Shown here piece by piece: positions 54,506 to 64,000 of a stretch of DNA of 64,000 nt. Positions within the stretch are counted from its first letter, which is position 1. Every line of letters begins with the position of its first letter. Source of the DNA: Akebia trifoliata (lineage: Eukaryota > Streptophyta > Magnoliopsida > Ranunculales > Lardizabalaceae). The notes beneath the pieces are model-generated. The model saw only the letters and a program-made list of their open reading frames with translations, ran no database searches and was not told where the DNA came from. The DNA lies in NCBI GenBank assembly GCA_017979445.1, contig CM030710.1, forward strand, positions 14,990,248-15,054,247, in the 5' to 3' direction. A program made the translations under genes and the position numbers.

Positions 54506-55686
54506 TGATGAGACTATCGTTGTTCTTCTCACCGGAGTTAATAATAATCTTAGTTTTACCTTACTTGTGGGGCAAGTAGGGGATGAACCAAAGAGAAAAG
54601 AGGAATAGAGCTAAGCTAAGAAGATAAAATCCAAATTAACTAAAAGGAATTAAAACTATTTTTCTTTGTATTTTTGAACTTATAAGAAGATGTAAAATTG
54701 CTAGAAAATAAACTAAAGTAAATGAAATTAAAAGCAAGTAAACTTATGAATTAAAACACCATTAGAGGTGGATCTACCTAAAACATGTTAATGAGCAATT
54801 CCTTGTCTCTAGCCTTTTTATAACTCAATCATAAGGGCTTAGTGTTAGCTTCTTAGATCGGAAAGTTTTGTAAATAAAATGAAATAAGGGAACAAAAACA
54901 AAGTAGAATTCTTTGAAAACTTCTTACTACAAATTATCTAATTTAATCATACTTTATCTTGATCTAATCTAAGCATAAAGTATCTATATTAAGAATAAAA
55001 TGTGCAAGAAACTTAAAGAGAATTCATAAGCATTTTAAATAAAAGAAAGGCATAAAATTATAAATAACACAAGAACTTGCTCTAGGCTTTTCCACTCTCC
55101 AATGGAGGGGAACTTAGCCTAATGTCATTGCAAGAGAGGGAAGATAAGAGATGAAAGAACTTTTCTTCATTACAACTTCTTCTTCTTCTACTTCTTACAA
55201 GACTATTTAACCAAAAGAAAATAACTAGAAGATGAAAATACAAAAAAAATAAGAGAATAGACTAAGAGCCTTAGATTAAAGGAGTCTTGGATAAGAGAAC
55301 TAAGATGGGGCCTTTTCTTTAGAAATGAAGGCTCTATTTATAGAGAAAATGTGTGTATAAGAGTCTAAAAGTAGCCTCCCCTTTTCTTTGCACAAAAAGA
55401 CAGAAGAAGAGAATATGAGTTAAGGATTAGGGCATTCCAAAGTGGGCCCAAATACTTTTGTCTTGAGATTTTGATTCCAATTTGTTGATTTTCTGCACAA
55501 GAAACACAAGTAATTAGATTTATCTAGTAAACAAATTTATTTATATATAATTAAGCCTAATTAACATGCAACGTGGTGATTTGAGGTTTATCATGATTAT
55601 TATCTTAATATGGATAAATAGGTACAAAAATCAAGATAAATATCCGAAAAATGTGTGTATAATTGAGTGTTTGGAAACACTCATCA
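54506..55686 (-). mobile_element. 5' LTR of element G
   Basis: 1181 bp, same ends as the 3' LTR. Differences from 46190-47367 are scattered substitutions and small indels, for example 'ttatggggcaagtaggagatcg' against 'ttgtggggcaagtaggggatg'. Confidence 0.9.
55334..55342 (-). promoter_or_regulatory. TATA box of the 5' LTR of element G
   Basis: TATAAATAG on the minus strand (plus ctatttata), conserved in the 3' LTR (47016-47024) and in LTR H (62816-62824). Confidence 0.7.
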
Positions 55687-55691
55687 CATAC
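55687..55691. repeat. Right target site duplication of element G
   Basis: CATAC, identical to 46185-46189. Confidence 0.85.
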
Positions 55692-56399
55692 CCTACACGA
55701 CTTTCCTTTTAGACAGCAACAAAAAAAGACCTATTTTTTATATCCCCCGAGATCCTCTTTCTTTTCCTTCAATTTAACACCCACAGCATTCTATTCTTCT
55801 TTGTTTAATGTCCAAAGCAACCACAACCTGATCTCACATCTTCTTACTTCTCTCTTTGACGTCCCAATAGCAGCCTATCATCTTTTTTCACCTCACTTTT
55901 CAACCCTTATTTCAACTCCATCTCCTCTTTTCCACTCCAATACTGCCATCACTGCTCTCTCCTTTGCTCAAGAACAACCTAATAGTAACCATTGCCATCC
56001 TCTTTTCTTCTCGAAGAATGTCTTAATAATAGCACAACTCATCCTCGATTTCTTTTCTCTTATCTTGAACCACCCACAACGGCCATCACCTTGTGAGTTT
56101 ATTTGAAGGAAGTTACAGTAACCTATGATGGTTATACTATGTTATACTCAGAGGTGATAATTGCACTTTGAGTCGGGTTCAAGATCAAGCAAACTTCGTT
56201 GTTCTCATAGGTAAGGTTCTCATCACTTGTAGATCCATGGTTATCGAATGAATGATGTTGAATTTAATGCTATGGTCATAGGACCTACAGAAGAATTTTT
56301 TTTTTTATTTCTTATCATGTATTGGGGGCTAACATATTACTGGATGTAAAGGGAAGAATCTTTAAATCAGGTTTGGTTATAATTGCCTAAGCCTAAGTT

Positions 56400-56960
56400 A
56401 TTGAGTCGACTCGATAAGGACTATGGGCTCAGTGTGTTAAACAAATAATTCGACCCTTCTTTTTTCGTGAGTCGACTTGATGTTAAGCTATTGGAAAAAA
56501 ACAAATTCATTTTCTTTTCTCTTGCCTCTCATAAATATTCTAGGATGCAATTCGCTAATTTTTCATAAGCATGAAATCAATCAAATAAATTTTTTAAAAG
56601 TGGTAAGTCGACTCAATGAATTTATGTGAGTAAGAGATCGATAAAATTGTTTGGTTGCAAAGCCTTGGCCATTGAATTAACTCACTGATTTTGGTGTACA
56701 TAAGGGGGTTCAAAATCATTTTTTTTTAACAAAATCGAAGTAAGTCAACTCACTATTTTGGGGGATTCACGAGTAGAATATTGAGATTTCATGTGATAAA
56801 TGAGTCGACTCGCTATTTTTTGTGCAAATAGAAGTTTTCAAAATTGTTTTGTTAATAAAATTGACATGTGGGTCGACTCACTATTTTTTGTGCATAGAAA
56901 CTTAAAATCAAACCTTTTCAATAAAATAGATATATGAGTTGACTCACTGATTTCTATGTA
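56400..56960. repeat. Array of about 65-bp units with GAGTCGACTC palindromes in LTR J
   Basis: The 10-bp palindrome GAGTCGACTC or a one- or two-base variant (GAGTCGACTT, AAGTCGACTC, AAGTCAACTC, GGGTCGACTC, GAGTTGACTC) recurs near 56404, 56469, 56606, 56742, 56803, 56871 and 56936. The last five units are spaced 61-68 bases apart. The unit continues 'actattttttgtgcataga ... caaaat ... ataaaat'. Confidence 0.8.
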
Positions 56961-57179
56961 CATAAGGAGGTGAGAAGTCACTTTTATTTTTCAAAATGTC
57001 AATTTGTGTGCACGTGGCATTAAAACTGATTTAATTTTTTTCAAAGTGTGACTGAATCAATTCACCCCTTTTTGTGCTATGTAAGCCTTATCAATCGTGG
57101 GATTCCACTAGGTAAAATTCGAAAAATTTACGTGGCAAAAATGAAGTTGAAAAAACCATAGTTCGCTAATTTTAGAGAT

Positions 57180-57540
57180 TTATGTAAGTTTGGATTTTTC
57201 ATTGATTTGGTGACTTTCCTAAAATTATGATTTTCTATTCTTGAAAATTAATATTTGTAAATTATTAATTTAGGAAATCCAATATTCATAATTTTCTATT
57301 TTTAAAAATCATTATTACAAAATTTTAATTTGGGACTCGTTAGATTTGGAAATTTCTACTTTGGGAAGTTTATTTTTTCCAACTTGGGAGCTTCTTATAT
57401 TTTCATAAACTTCCAATTTAGAAAATTTCAAATTTCTATTTTAGAAACTCCATGAATTACCAAATTAGAAATTTTATATTCACGATTTTCTAATTTAAAT
57501 TTTTTTTATAAATTCCTAATTTAATTAATTGGGAATGTAT
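57180..57540. repeat. AT-rich degenerate repeat in LTR J
   Basis: Recurring 'ttctatttttgaaaa', 'aaattattaattta' and 'aattttaatttggga' words, period irregular. It resembles the AT-rich array at the other end of J (45200-45720) in composition. Confidence 0.55.
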
Positions 57541-58000
57541 TACCTATGTGGGTTTTAATTGAAATATTACCATGTGACCTTTGGAGCATAGGCTGGAATT
57601 AAGGCTTTTTCTAACATTTCCATTGTAGTACGAAATTCAAGAAATTATGTGATATTTGGAAAAATATTGGCTGTAAGATTCGTTTAGCACATTTGATATA
57701 CTTTGATGATGATGGGACCCTAGCTTGACTTTAGTCTTTGCCTGTTGACTATAGGATAGTTTGGATTCTAATAGAGACCGATCATTTCGATCGGATGGGT
57801 TCGATGCCTAATACCTTTTGAAACCTATAATCTAACCCCTTACCCATACCTCTTACTCGTGGACCAACCCAATCCATTTTAGAGTTATCTATGGTTCCTA
57901 GACTTAAACTAGGTGGCCACTTCGCATTCCCCAAAAATCCCCAATTTAGCAATTGGACCTCTATTCACTATTTAGTGAAGAACGGGTCGAGATAATTTCA

Positions 58001-58437
58001 CTCATCAACCACCTGTTGAAGGGCAGGATGGAAGTGTAACAGTTATACATATTGTCTTAAATCAGGAGAGTAGAAGGTCAAGTTTGAGCAGGGCTGACGA
58101 AAGAATCAAGAGGTTGCGAACAGAGCACCTGCCTCACGTTTACACAATAAAAGGTGGGCCTGCATAGTAGACAGAACCCTACGGAGAGCAGACCATGGCT
58201 TTCATAGACAAGGATCTGGAAGGGATAGTGAGGCCCTATTATGATGCACTGGTGGTAACCCTTCAGGTGGGAACCTTCACTCTCAAGAGGGTGTTGATCA
58301 ACAACGGCAGTTCTGTTGACATTTTGTATGCTTCGACCTTTCTAAAGATGGGTCTTAGCAGAAACGTGCTCACCCCAGGTGTGTACACTGGACAAGAAAA
58401 ACTCTCCGAAGATAATATCCAACAATAATAGGTACAA
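58001..58437 (+). pseudogene. pol: End of gag and protease of Tat-type element I
   Basis: Continues the gag frame that was cut at 44663: HQPPVEGQDGSVTVIHIVLN, then a linker ending near GGPA. Two stops (58166-58171 region) precede MAFIDKDLEGIVRPYYDALV, the usual start of the Tat protease. The active site reads VLINNGSSVDILYA, where the family has D-[ST]-G-S-S; the catalytic Asp has become Asn (NNGSS), so the protease is dead. The frame then degrades near 58430. Confidence 0.8.
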
Positions 58438-59580
58438 TGGGGGAAACCGTGCTTGGAGAACTCCCATGCCTAGAGAACATCCAGATGATGGATATAGGAG
58501 AAGGTAGGCAGGTCGGGATAGGAACAAAATTGGCATCAAAAGGGCTGAAAGAGCTAACAGACTGCCTAAGAAGGAACCCAGATGTTTTTGCCTAGTCCAA
58601 AGAAAATATGCTGGGGAGTAGCCCAAAAGTGATCTGCCACTACTTGAACGTGGAATTGGCAATCAAGCTAGTAAAATAGAAGCTAAGGAGATTAGCACCA
58701 TGATTTAGATAAGAGGTAAACGAAAAGGTGAGCAAGTTGATTTGAACAAGATTTATTAGGAAAATACAATTTCTTAATTGGATAACGAATATTGTAATAG
58801 TACCGAAGACAAATAGGAAAGTTAGAGTCTGTATTGACTTTACAAATCTAAACAAAGCCTTTTTTAAGGATAGTTTTCTTATGTCGAAAATAAAATAGCT
58901 GGTAGATGTGACTTTAGGCCATTAAAGGTTGTCCTTCATGGATGATTATTCAGGCTACAATCAGATACAACTTAACCCAACAGACCAAGAGAAGACAACC
59001 TCCATCACTAAGCATGGGTTCTACTACTACAAAGTTATGCCCTTCGGGTTTAAAAATGCAAGAGCAACTTATCAGAGGTTGGTAATATAACTCTTCAGAA
59101 ATCTGTTAGGGAAGACTGCAGAAGTCTATATTAATGACCTGTTGGTGAAAAATAAGAAGAAGCAATATCACATTGTTGATCTAGAAGAGGTATTTTCTCA
59201 ATTGAGAAAGGTCGGGATGAATCTCAACCTGAAGAAGTGCACTTTTGTGTTAACTTTAGGGAAGTTCTTAGGCTACCTGGTTACGAAAAGAGGTATAAAA
59301 GTCAACCCAGAATAGATCAAAGCAGTACTAGAGATGTCCTCACTAAAAATGTATAAACAAGTCCAAAAGTTAGCAGGAAGGGTAGTAGCCCTTAACAGAT
59401 TCATTTCTAGGTCTTCAGATAAATGCAAGCTACTGTACTAGCTATTGCAGAAGAATACCAAGTTTGAGTGGATAGAAGAGTATAAGTAAGCCTTTATAGA
59501 GCTTAAGAAATATCTGGGTAGATTGCCTATACTCTCTAAAATAGAATTATGAGAGGAACTAGGATTTTACCTAGCTATTT
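58438..59580 (+). pseudogene. pol: Reverse transcriptase of Tat-type element I
   Basis: In several frames: RNPDVFA, VRVCIDFTNLNKAFFKDSF, SFMDDYSGYNQIQLNPTDQE with the first catalytic Asp, and YYYKVMPFGFKNARATYQRL. The palm motif VYINDLLVKNKK follows, in which the expected V-D-D-x is I-N-D. LNLKKCTFVL, FLGYLVTKRGIKVNPE and the thumb/connection QKLAGRVVALNRFISRSSDK close it. Stops include the Q/W codons usual for decay. At the palm motif one of the two adjacent Asp is Asn (YINDLL). Confidence 0.8.
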
Positions 59581-60480
59581 CAGAATGAGCACTCAGTTTA
59601 GTCTTGGTCAAGGCTGGGACAACGGCAGAACAACCTATCTACTTCTTGAGTAAGACCTTCACCGATGTAGAAACACGTTATTCCAGAATTGAGAGGATGG
59701 GATTAACTCTAGTTTACATAGCTTTACATCGAAGATCGTATTTACAGGCGCACCGAGTGCAGATCATCATAGAGTACCCCTTGAAGTCTATTTTAAGAAA
59801 AATTGAAGGATCGAGCAGAATGGCAAAGTGGGTTATACAACTAGCTAAGTTTAGACTTGAATACAAGCCTAGAGTTTTTATAAAAGGCCAAGTAGTGGTG
59901 TATTTCTTGGTAGACTTTTCAATGGAGGAAAAAAGTAGATCTATTGGTAAAAGAGTTGGAACATGCTAAAGAAGGGTAAGAAGCGAACAACCATCCAGGA
60001 TGGAGAGTCTATATGAATAGATCTTCAAACTTGGAAGGATCAAGAATAAGAGTGGTTCTGATCACTCCTGGCGGTTCTAAGATAGAGAAGACAGTTGGAT
60101 TGGGATTCATAGCATTAAACAATGAAGCGGAATTATGAGATAATGCTGCTTAGCCTCAATTCATTGGCAAGATTAGGGGTAATTGAGGTTATAGTCTATA
60201 GTGACTCATAGCTAGTAGTTAACCATATCAACGGGACGTTTGAAGCACGAGATCCCAGGATGCAGCTCTATCTTGAAAAAAAAAGGTCTACCATACTTCG
60301 AACTGGGGAAGTCAGAATAGAGTACATACAACAAACATGCAAACACCCTAGCCTTCATAGCCTCAATGTTGGCAGGACAAGACATGAGAGAACTTCCATT
60401 AGACTACCAGGAAAGACTTGCAATAGACGAGTCAGACTTGGTTGGTGTGATAACTACATTAGGAGATCAAGGGTGGGTAA
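59581..60480 (+). pseudogene. pol: RNase H and second RNase H of element I
   Basis: The first RNase H reads LVKAGTTAEQPIYFLSKTFT ... YSRIERMGLTLVYIALHRR ... SRMAKWVIQLAKFRLEYKPR. A stop at 59967 precedes the second, Tat-type RNase H: RVYMNRSSNLEGSRIRVVLI (here the YxDGSS catalytic Asp is Asn), NNEAEL, VIVYSDS and LVVNHINGTFEARDPRMQLY. A Leu-rich stretch (HPSLHSLNVG) then lies where the final catalytic Asp is expected. Three of the expected acidic positions of the two domains are changed or lost. Confidence 0.75.
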
Positions 60481-61603
60481 GTCCAATTTTCGCATTCTTG
60501 TAATTAGGAGTGTTGCCCGATGATCCAAAAGAAGCAAGACGCGTAAAGAGTAGTGCAGAGAGTTATACTATCCTGGATGTGAATTGTATAGGAAGATATA
60601 TAGGAGGGCCACTCCTACGTTGCCTAACACCTGAGGAAACAAAGGACGTGTTGAGCGAGATCCACGAAGAATGTGGGAATCATTTAGGGACAAGGTCTTT
60701 GGCCCAAAAATTACTCTCCCAAGGGTATTTCTGACCATATTGGTAAAAATAAGCAGCTTTACACATCAAATAATCTAACAGCTAGCAGTGCAGCACAATT
60801 CCCTCATCAATCATTGGTCGTTTGCACAATGGGGAATTGATCTAGTAAGTCCACTGCCTAGGATACCAGGTAACCTAACTTTCTTGCTAGTAGCGACAGA
60901 TTACTTCACCAAGTGAGCCGAAGTACTTCCTCTATTCAGAATACACCACCAAGAGGTTTAGAAGTTCTTATGGGAAAACATAATCTACTGATTTGGTCTG
61001 TTATGCACTATAGTATCAAACAATGGGATACAATTTACGAAAGAGGAGATCCAAGATTTTTACAAAGAGCATAGGATAACGTAGTTATTTTTCACGCCAC
61101 AATATTCACAGGGCAATAGACAAATTAAAGCCAAAAAAAGTACTGGTAGACACGTAAAAAAAGATACTGGGAGAAGTAAAGGAAAGATAGACAATGATCA
61201 TACGTGGTGTACGGTAGGCTTATAAGACAACTGCCAAAACCTCCACAGGTATGTCTCCATTCACTATGGCCCATAGTATGGAGGTAGTGATACCAACAGA
61301 AAATAGCTTCCCAACAATAAGATGAAGAGTAGTGCAAATTGACCAGAAAAACTAGCAGATAATAATAGAACTAGATTTGCTGGAAGAGAAACTAGAAGCA
61401 GTGATGATAAGGCTGGAGAGCTATCATAAGAAGTTGCAAAACTACTTCAATAAGAAAATTCACCACCTACAGTTTAAAGAAGGAAACCTAGTACTACGCA
61501 AAGTATTCTAGAATACAAAAGAGCAAAATAGTGGAAAGTTGGGACCTAACTGAGAAGGGTCATACAGGATAGAAAGAGTAGGCCTGAAAATAGTCTATTA
61601 TTT
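60481..61603 (+). pseudogene. pol: Integrase of Tat-type element I
   Basis: LPDDPKEARRVKSSAESYTI and LLRCLTPEETKDVLSEIHEE mark the N-terminal part, and CGNHLGTRSLAQKLLSQGYF the zinc-binding start. The core reads WGIDLVSPLPRIPGN with the first Asp, TIVSNNGIQFTKEEI with the second Asp changed to Asn, and the third motif as QGNRQIKAKKST, where the family has Q-V-E-x-x-N. So two of three catalytic residues are gone. GPN and a GPYRV-like end follow. It is cut at 61603 by LTR fragment K before its C-terminus ends. Confidence 0.78.
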
Positions 61604-61969
61604 TGTGACAATGACCGGTCAAGAATTGAGGTTTGGGAGTCACCACCAAATTATTATGATTTAAGAATCGAGCATTGACTTTAAATAGATAAAAATAACT
61701 AATCTACGAATAAAAAGAAACTATGGCTCGGGGACCACGTTACGGGGTTGGAAGTGTTAGGCACCAACCCCGCCCGACAACCACGTTACTGGTCTTTATT
61801 ACTTTCCAAAAAAGATTACATTGCTAAAAGACCTAAAACCAAAAAATAAATAAAAAGTAAGAATTATACCTAGATGATCGTAATGATTTGTCCCCTCAGA
61901 GCTGGCGGAGAGATTCCTCGTATGAGATTCCTTATTTTGTTTTCGTCACTAGATCTGCTTCTGATCTCC
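61604..61969 (+). mobile_element. Tat/Ogre-type LTR fragment K
   Basis: Starts TGTGACAATGACCGGTC at the point where the integrase of I is cut. It shares 'gtgttaggcacc', 'accacgt' and the early 'gagtcacc' word with LTR B. It is itself cut at 61969 by LTR H. Only 366 bases remain. Confidence 0.65.
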
Positions 61970-63165
61970 TGATGAGACTATCGTTGTTCTTCTCACCGGA
62001 ATTAATAATAATCTTAATTTTACCTTACTTGTGGGGCAAGTAGGGGATCGAATCCAAGAGAAAGGAGAAGTAGAATTAAACTAAGAGGATAAAATTCAAA
62101 TTAACTAAAAGGAATTAAAACTGTTTTTCTTGGTATTTTTGAATTTATAAGAAGATGTAAAATTGCTAGAAAATAAATTAAAGTAAATGAAATTAAAAGC
62201 AAGTAAACTTATGAAATTAAAGTACCATTGGAGGTGGATCTACCTAAAACATGTTGATGAGCAATTCCTAGTCTTTTGTCTTTTTATAATTCAATCGTAA
62301 GGGCTTGGTGTTAGCTCCTTAGATCGAAAAGTTTTGCAAATGAAATGAAATGAGGGAACATAAACAAAGTAGAATTCTTTGAAAACTTCTTACTACCAAT
62401 TATCTCGTTTAAACATACTTTATCTTGATCTAATCTAAACATAAAGTATCTATATTAAGAATAAAATGTGCAAGAAACTTAAAGAGAACTCATAAGTATT
62501 TTAAATAAAAGAAAGGCATGAAATTAGAAATAACACAAGAACTTGCTCTAGGCTTTTCCACTCTCCAATGGAGGGGAACTTAGCCTAATGTCATTGCAAG
62601 AGAGGGAAGATAAGAGATGAAAGAACTTTTCTTCATTTCATAGAGAAACTTACAACTTTTTCTTCTTCTATTTCTTACAAGACTATTTAACCAAAAGTAA
62701 AAAACTAGAAGATAAAAATATAAAAAATAAGAGAATAGGCTAAGAGTCTTAGATTAAAGGAGTCTTGGATAAGAGAACTAAAAGGGGAGGGAGAGAGCTT
62801 TTAGAGATTGAAGCTCTATTTATAGAGAAAAATATGTGTAGAAGAGTCTAAAAGTAACCTCCACTTTTCTTTACATAAAAAGATAAAAGATGAGAACATT
62901 AGTTAAGGATTAGGGCATTCCAAAGTGGGCCCAAACACTTTTGCCTTGAGATTTTGATTTTAAAATATTGATTTTCTGTACAAGAAACACAATTAATTAG
63001 ATTTATTTAGTAAATAAATTTATTTATGTAGAATTAAGTCTAATTAACATACAACATGATATTTTGAGGCTTATAGTATTACCTTAATACGAGGAAATCG
63101 AGATAAAAATCCAGATAAATATTTGAAAAATGTGCGTATAATTGAGTGTTTCGAGAAACTCATCA
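61970..63165 (-). mobile_element. 3' LTR of Athila-type element H
   Basis: TGATGAGACTATCG ... ACTCATCA in plus coordinates (1196 bp), about as long as and clearly homologous to the two LTRs of G, with more differences than these have from each other. A TATA word lies at 62816-62824 (minus). It is followed on the right by 3' untranslated sequence in the same order as in G, so it is the 3' LTR of a minus-strand element whose body lies right of the window. Confidence 0.85.
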
Positions 63166-64000
63166 TACCCCCAAACTTATCTTTTTCTAGTCCTTAGAAA
63201 ATAACACTACCTCTTTCGCAGGCACCTCGATTGTATTTAGCGAATGCAACAAGCCCTTGAACCACTAGATTACCTCTAGTGGACGAGTTTGACTCGTGAG
63301 GGTTTGCAGAGAATATACCCACAAAATTTCAACACTTTACAGAAATATCAAAATCAAAATCAAAGTATGTAAAGCGAACATAATGATATTTCACAAATCA
63401 GTCAAAGGTCATTTATGTTTAAACAAAGTTCTAAGTTTTTATTCCTCATTTTAGAAAATTTCAAAGACAACTTGAATGCTTGTGCGATTTTTTTGAATAT
63501 TTTTTTTAAAATAACATTTTTTTTAAGAATAAGATTTCACCTCCTAATTGCTAAGAATAGCCGATTCTACCTAAGTTCTAACTTGAAACTAGGGATCCTG
63601 TTTGGGATTGTGAGAGGTGTGGATGTTCACTTTAATACCTCTAAGGGGTTTTATCTGTGATATTATAGTCTACTCACTTTTTTATCATTGATGGCTTTCA
63701 CCCTACTAAACTAATTGGTCTCATTGAACTCTTTTCATTTTTGTACTTTTTCACTTCTAACCTTTTGGTTTTACTTTGATTTTTTTTTTTCACATCTTTC
63801 TACTTTTTATTTTCTCAACTTTTTCATACTTCACTATTTTCTGGTATTTTTTTACAAAAAACAGGTAGTCCTTTTCAAGGTACCTAATCTAATCCTGTAG
63901 TTGTTGTTCAAGTCATATTAACCCCAATTATGTTTTTCTTCTAACCAGCCAACCAAAGGACAAGGAAGTCATAGTTTACTAGACTAGGTTCTCCCTAACA
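63166..64000 (-). other. PPT and 3' untranslated region of element H, cut by the window end
   Basis: The minus strand next to the LTR reads TAAGTTTGGGGGTA (PPT). It is collinear with G 47368-47840: 'ggcacctcgat', 'gtggacgagtttgactcgtgagggtttgca', 'gtccttttcaaggtac' and 'ccagccaacca' occur in both. H contains an extra stretch of about 300 bases (roughly 63440-63830) not seen in G. The small plus-strand frames are not supported. Confidence 0.75.

Larger units (their letters stand above)
46190..55686 (-). mobile_element. Athila-type LTR retrotransposon G, structurally complete (9497 bp)
   Basis: Two LTRs (46190-47367 and 54506-55686), PBS next to the right LTR, PPT next to the left LTR, gag and pol on the minus strand, and a perfect 5-bp duplication CATAC on both sides. 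LTRs begin TGATGAG and end CTCATCA on either strand reading. It lies inside solo LTR J. There is no room for an env-like gene between integrase and the 3' LTR (about 600 bp). The two LTRs differ at scattered sites, so the insertion is not recent. The coding region has at least five stops and two single-base frame changes, so it is not autonomous. Confidence 0.9.
44664..58000 (-). mobile_element. Solo LTR J (Tat/Ogre type, 3835 bp net), itself split by Athila G
   Basis: In plus coordinates it starts TGTAGACATCCC and ends ...GATAATTTCA. On the minus strand it is therefore TGAAATTATC ... TGTCTACA, the same 3' terminus as LTR B. It is flanked by CTCAC (44659-44663) and CTCAT (58001-58005), a 5-bp target duplication with one change. 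Removing it restores the frame of element I. No internal coding region, PBS or PPT is found in the net sequence (44664-46189 plus 55692-58000), so it is a solo LTR left by LTR-LTR recombination. It contains the AT-rich array 45200-45720 and the GAGTCGACTC array 56400-56960. Confidence 0.8.

Noticed and set aside
55663..56106. 147-codon frame, Ser/Phe/His-rich
   Set aside because: It spans the boundary between LTR G and solo LTR J, so it cannot be an ancestral gene.
1..64000. Host genes, tRNA or rRNA genes
   Set aside because: No frame outside transposon sequence has a recognisable host domain, and I saw no cloverleaf or rRNA motif. The tRNA-like words are primer-binding sites.

Overview
This window is nuclear DNA of a flowering plant, almost certainly from a retrotransposon-rich heterochromatic block. 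I found no intact host gene, tRNA or rRNA. Nearly everything recognisable is transposon: Ty3/gypsy elements of the Athila, Tat/Ogre and chromovirus-like types, Ty1/copia fragments that look like Sireviruses, a Mutator-like (MULE/FAR1-type) transposase relic and a small non-autonomous inverted-repeat element. Reading frames carry many stops and frameshifts. Several stops sit where homologous copies in the window, or the family, have CAA or CGA, which fits decay of methylated cytosines. The species cannot be named from the sequence.

Layout. 1-238: inverted fragment of a Tat-type LTR. 235-4532: element A, a chromovirus-like relic (+) with PBS, long leader, gag and protease, in which RT/RNase H is deleted so that protease runs into integrase. 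4533-11585: element B (+), a 2.2 kb Tat/Ogre-type LTR joined directly to the 3' half of Tat pol (RNase H, second RNase H, integrase), followed by an antisense DUF7745-like gene with a recognisable 81-bp intron. 11586-19610: older sequence with an RNase H-like relic, several tandem repeats, an 822-bp element with a 10-bp target duplication, and the MULE transposase relic (-).

19611-29371: Athila element D (+) with 5' LTR, PBS, gag, protease and the start of RT. It is cut by a copia LTR, followed by an inverted Athila RT/RNase H piece (E) and a second copia LTR in the opposite orientation; this looks like an inversion between two inverted LTRs. 29372-32590: 3' part of a copia element (-). 32600-40020: Athila element F (-), 5' LTR to integrase end, without a 3' LTR. 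40021-42360: a second copia fragment (-).

42710-61603: a three-level nest. Tat element I (+; LTR, PBS, gag ... pol) is split by a 3.8 kb solo LTR J (-), which is split by a structurally complete Athila element G (-; 46190-55686, two LTRs, perfect 5-bp TSD). The reading frame of I resumes exactly across J. 61604-64000: a Tat-type LTR fragment K followed by the 3' LTR of another Athila element H (-) that continues out of the window.

The parts do not form a host pathway. The value of the window is its insertion history (G after J after I; D, F, G and H are relatives) and a few odd structures: a spliced antisense gene carried by a retrotransposon, a protease-integrase fusion frame, an RT frame broken by one extra base in a homopolymer, and several LTR-borne repeat arrays.
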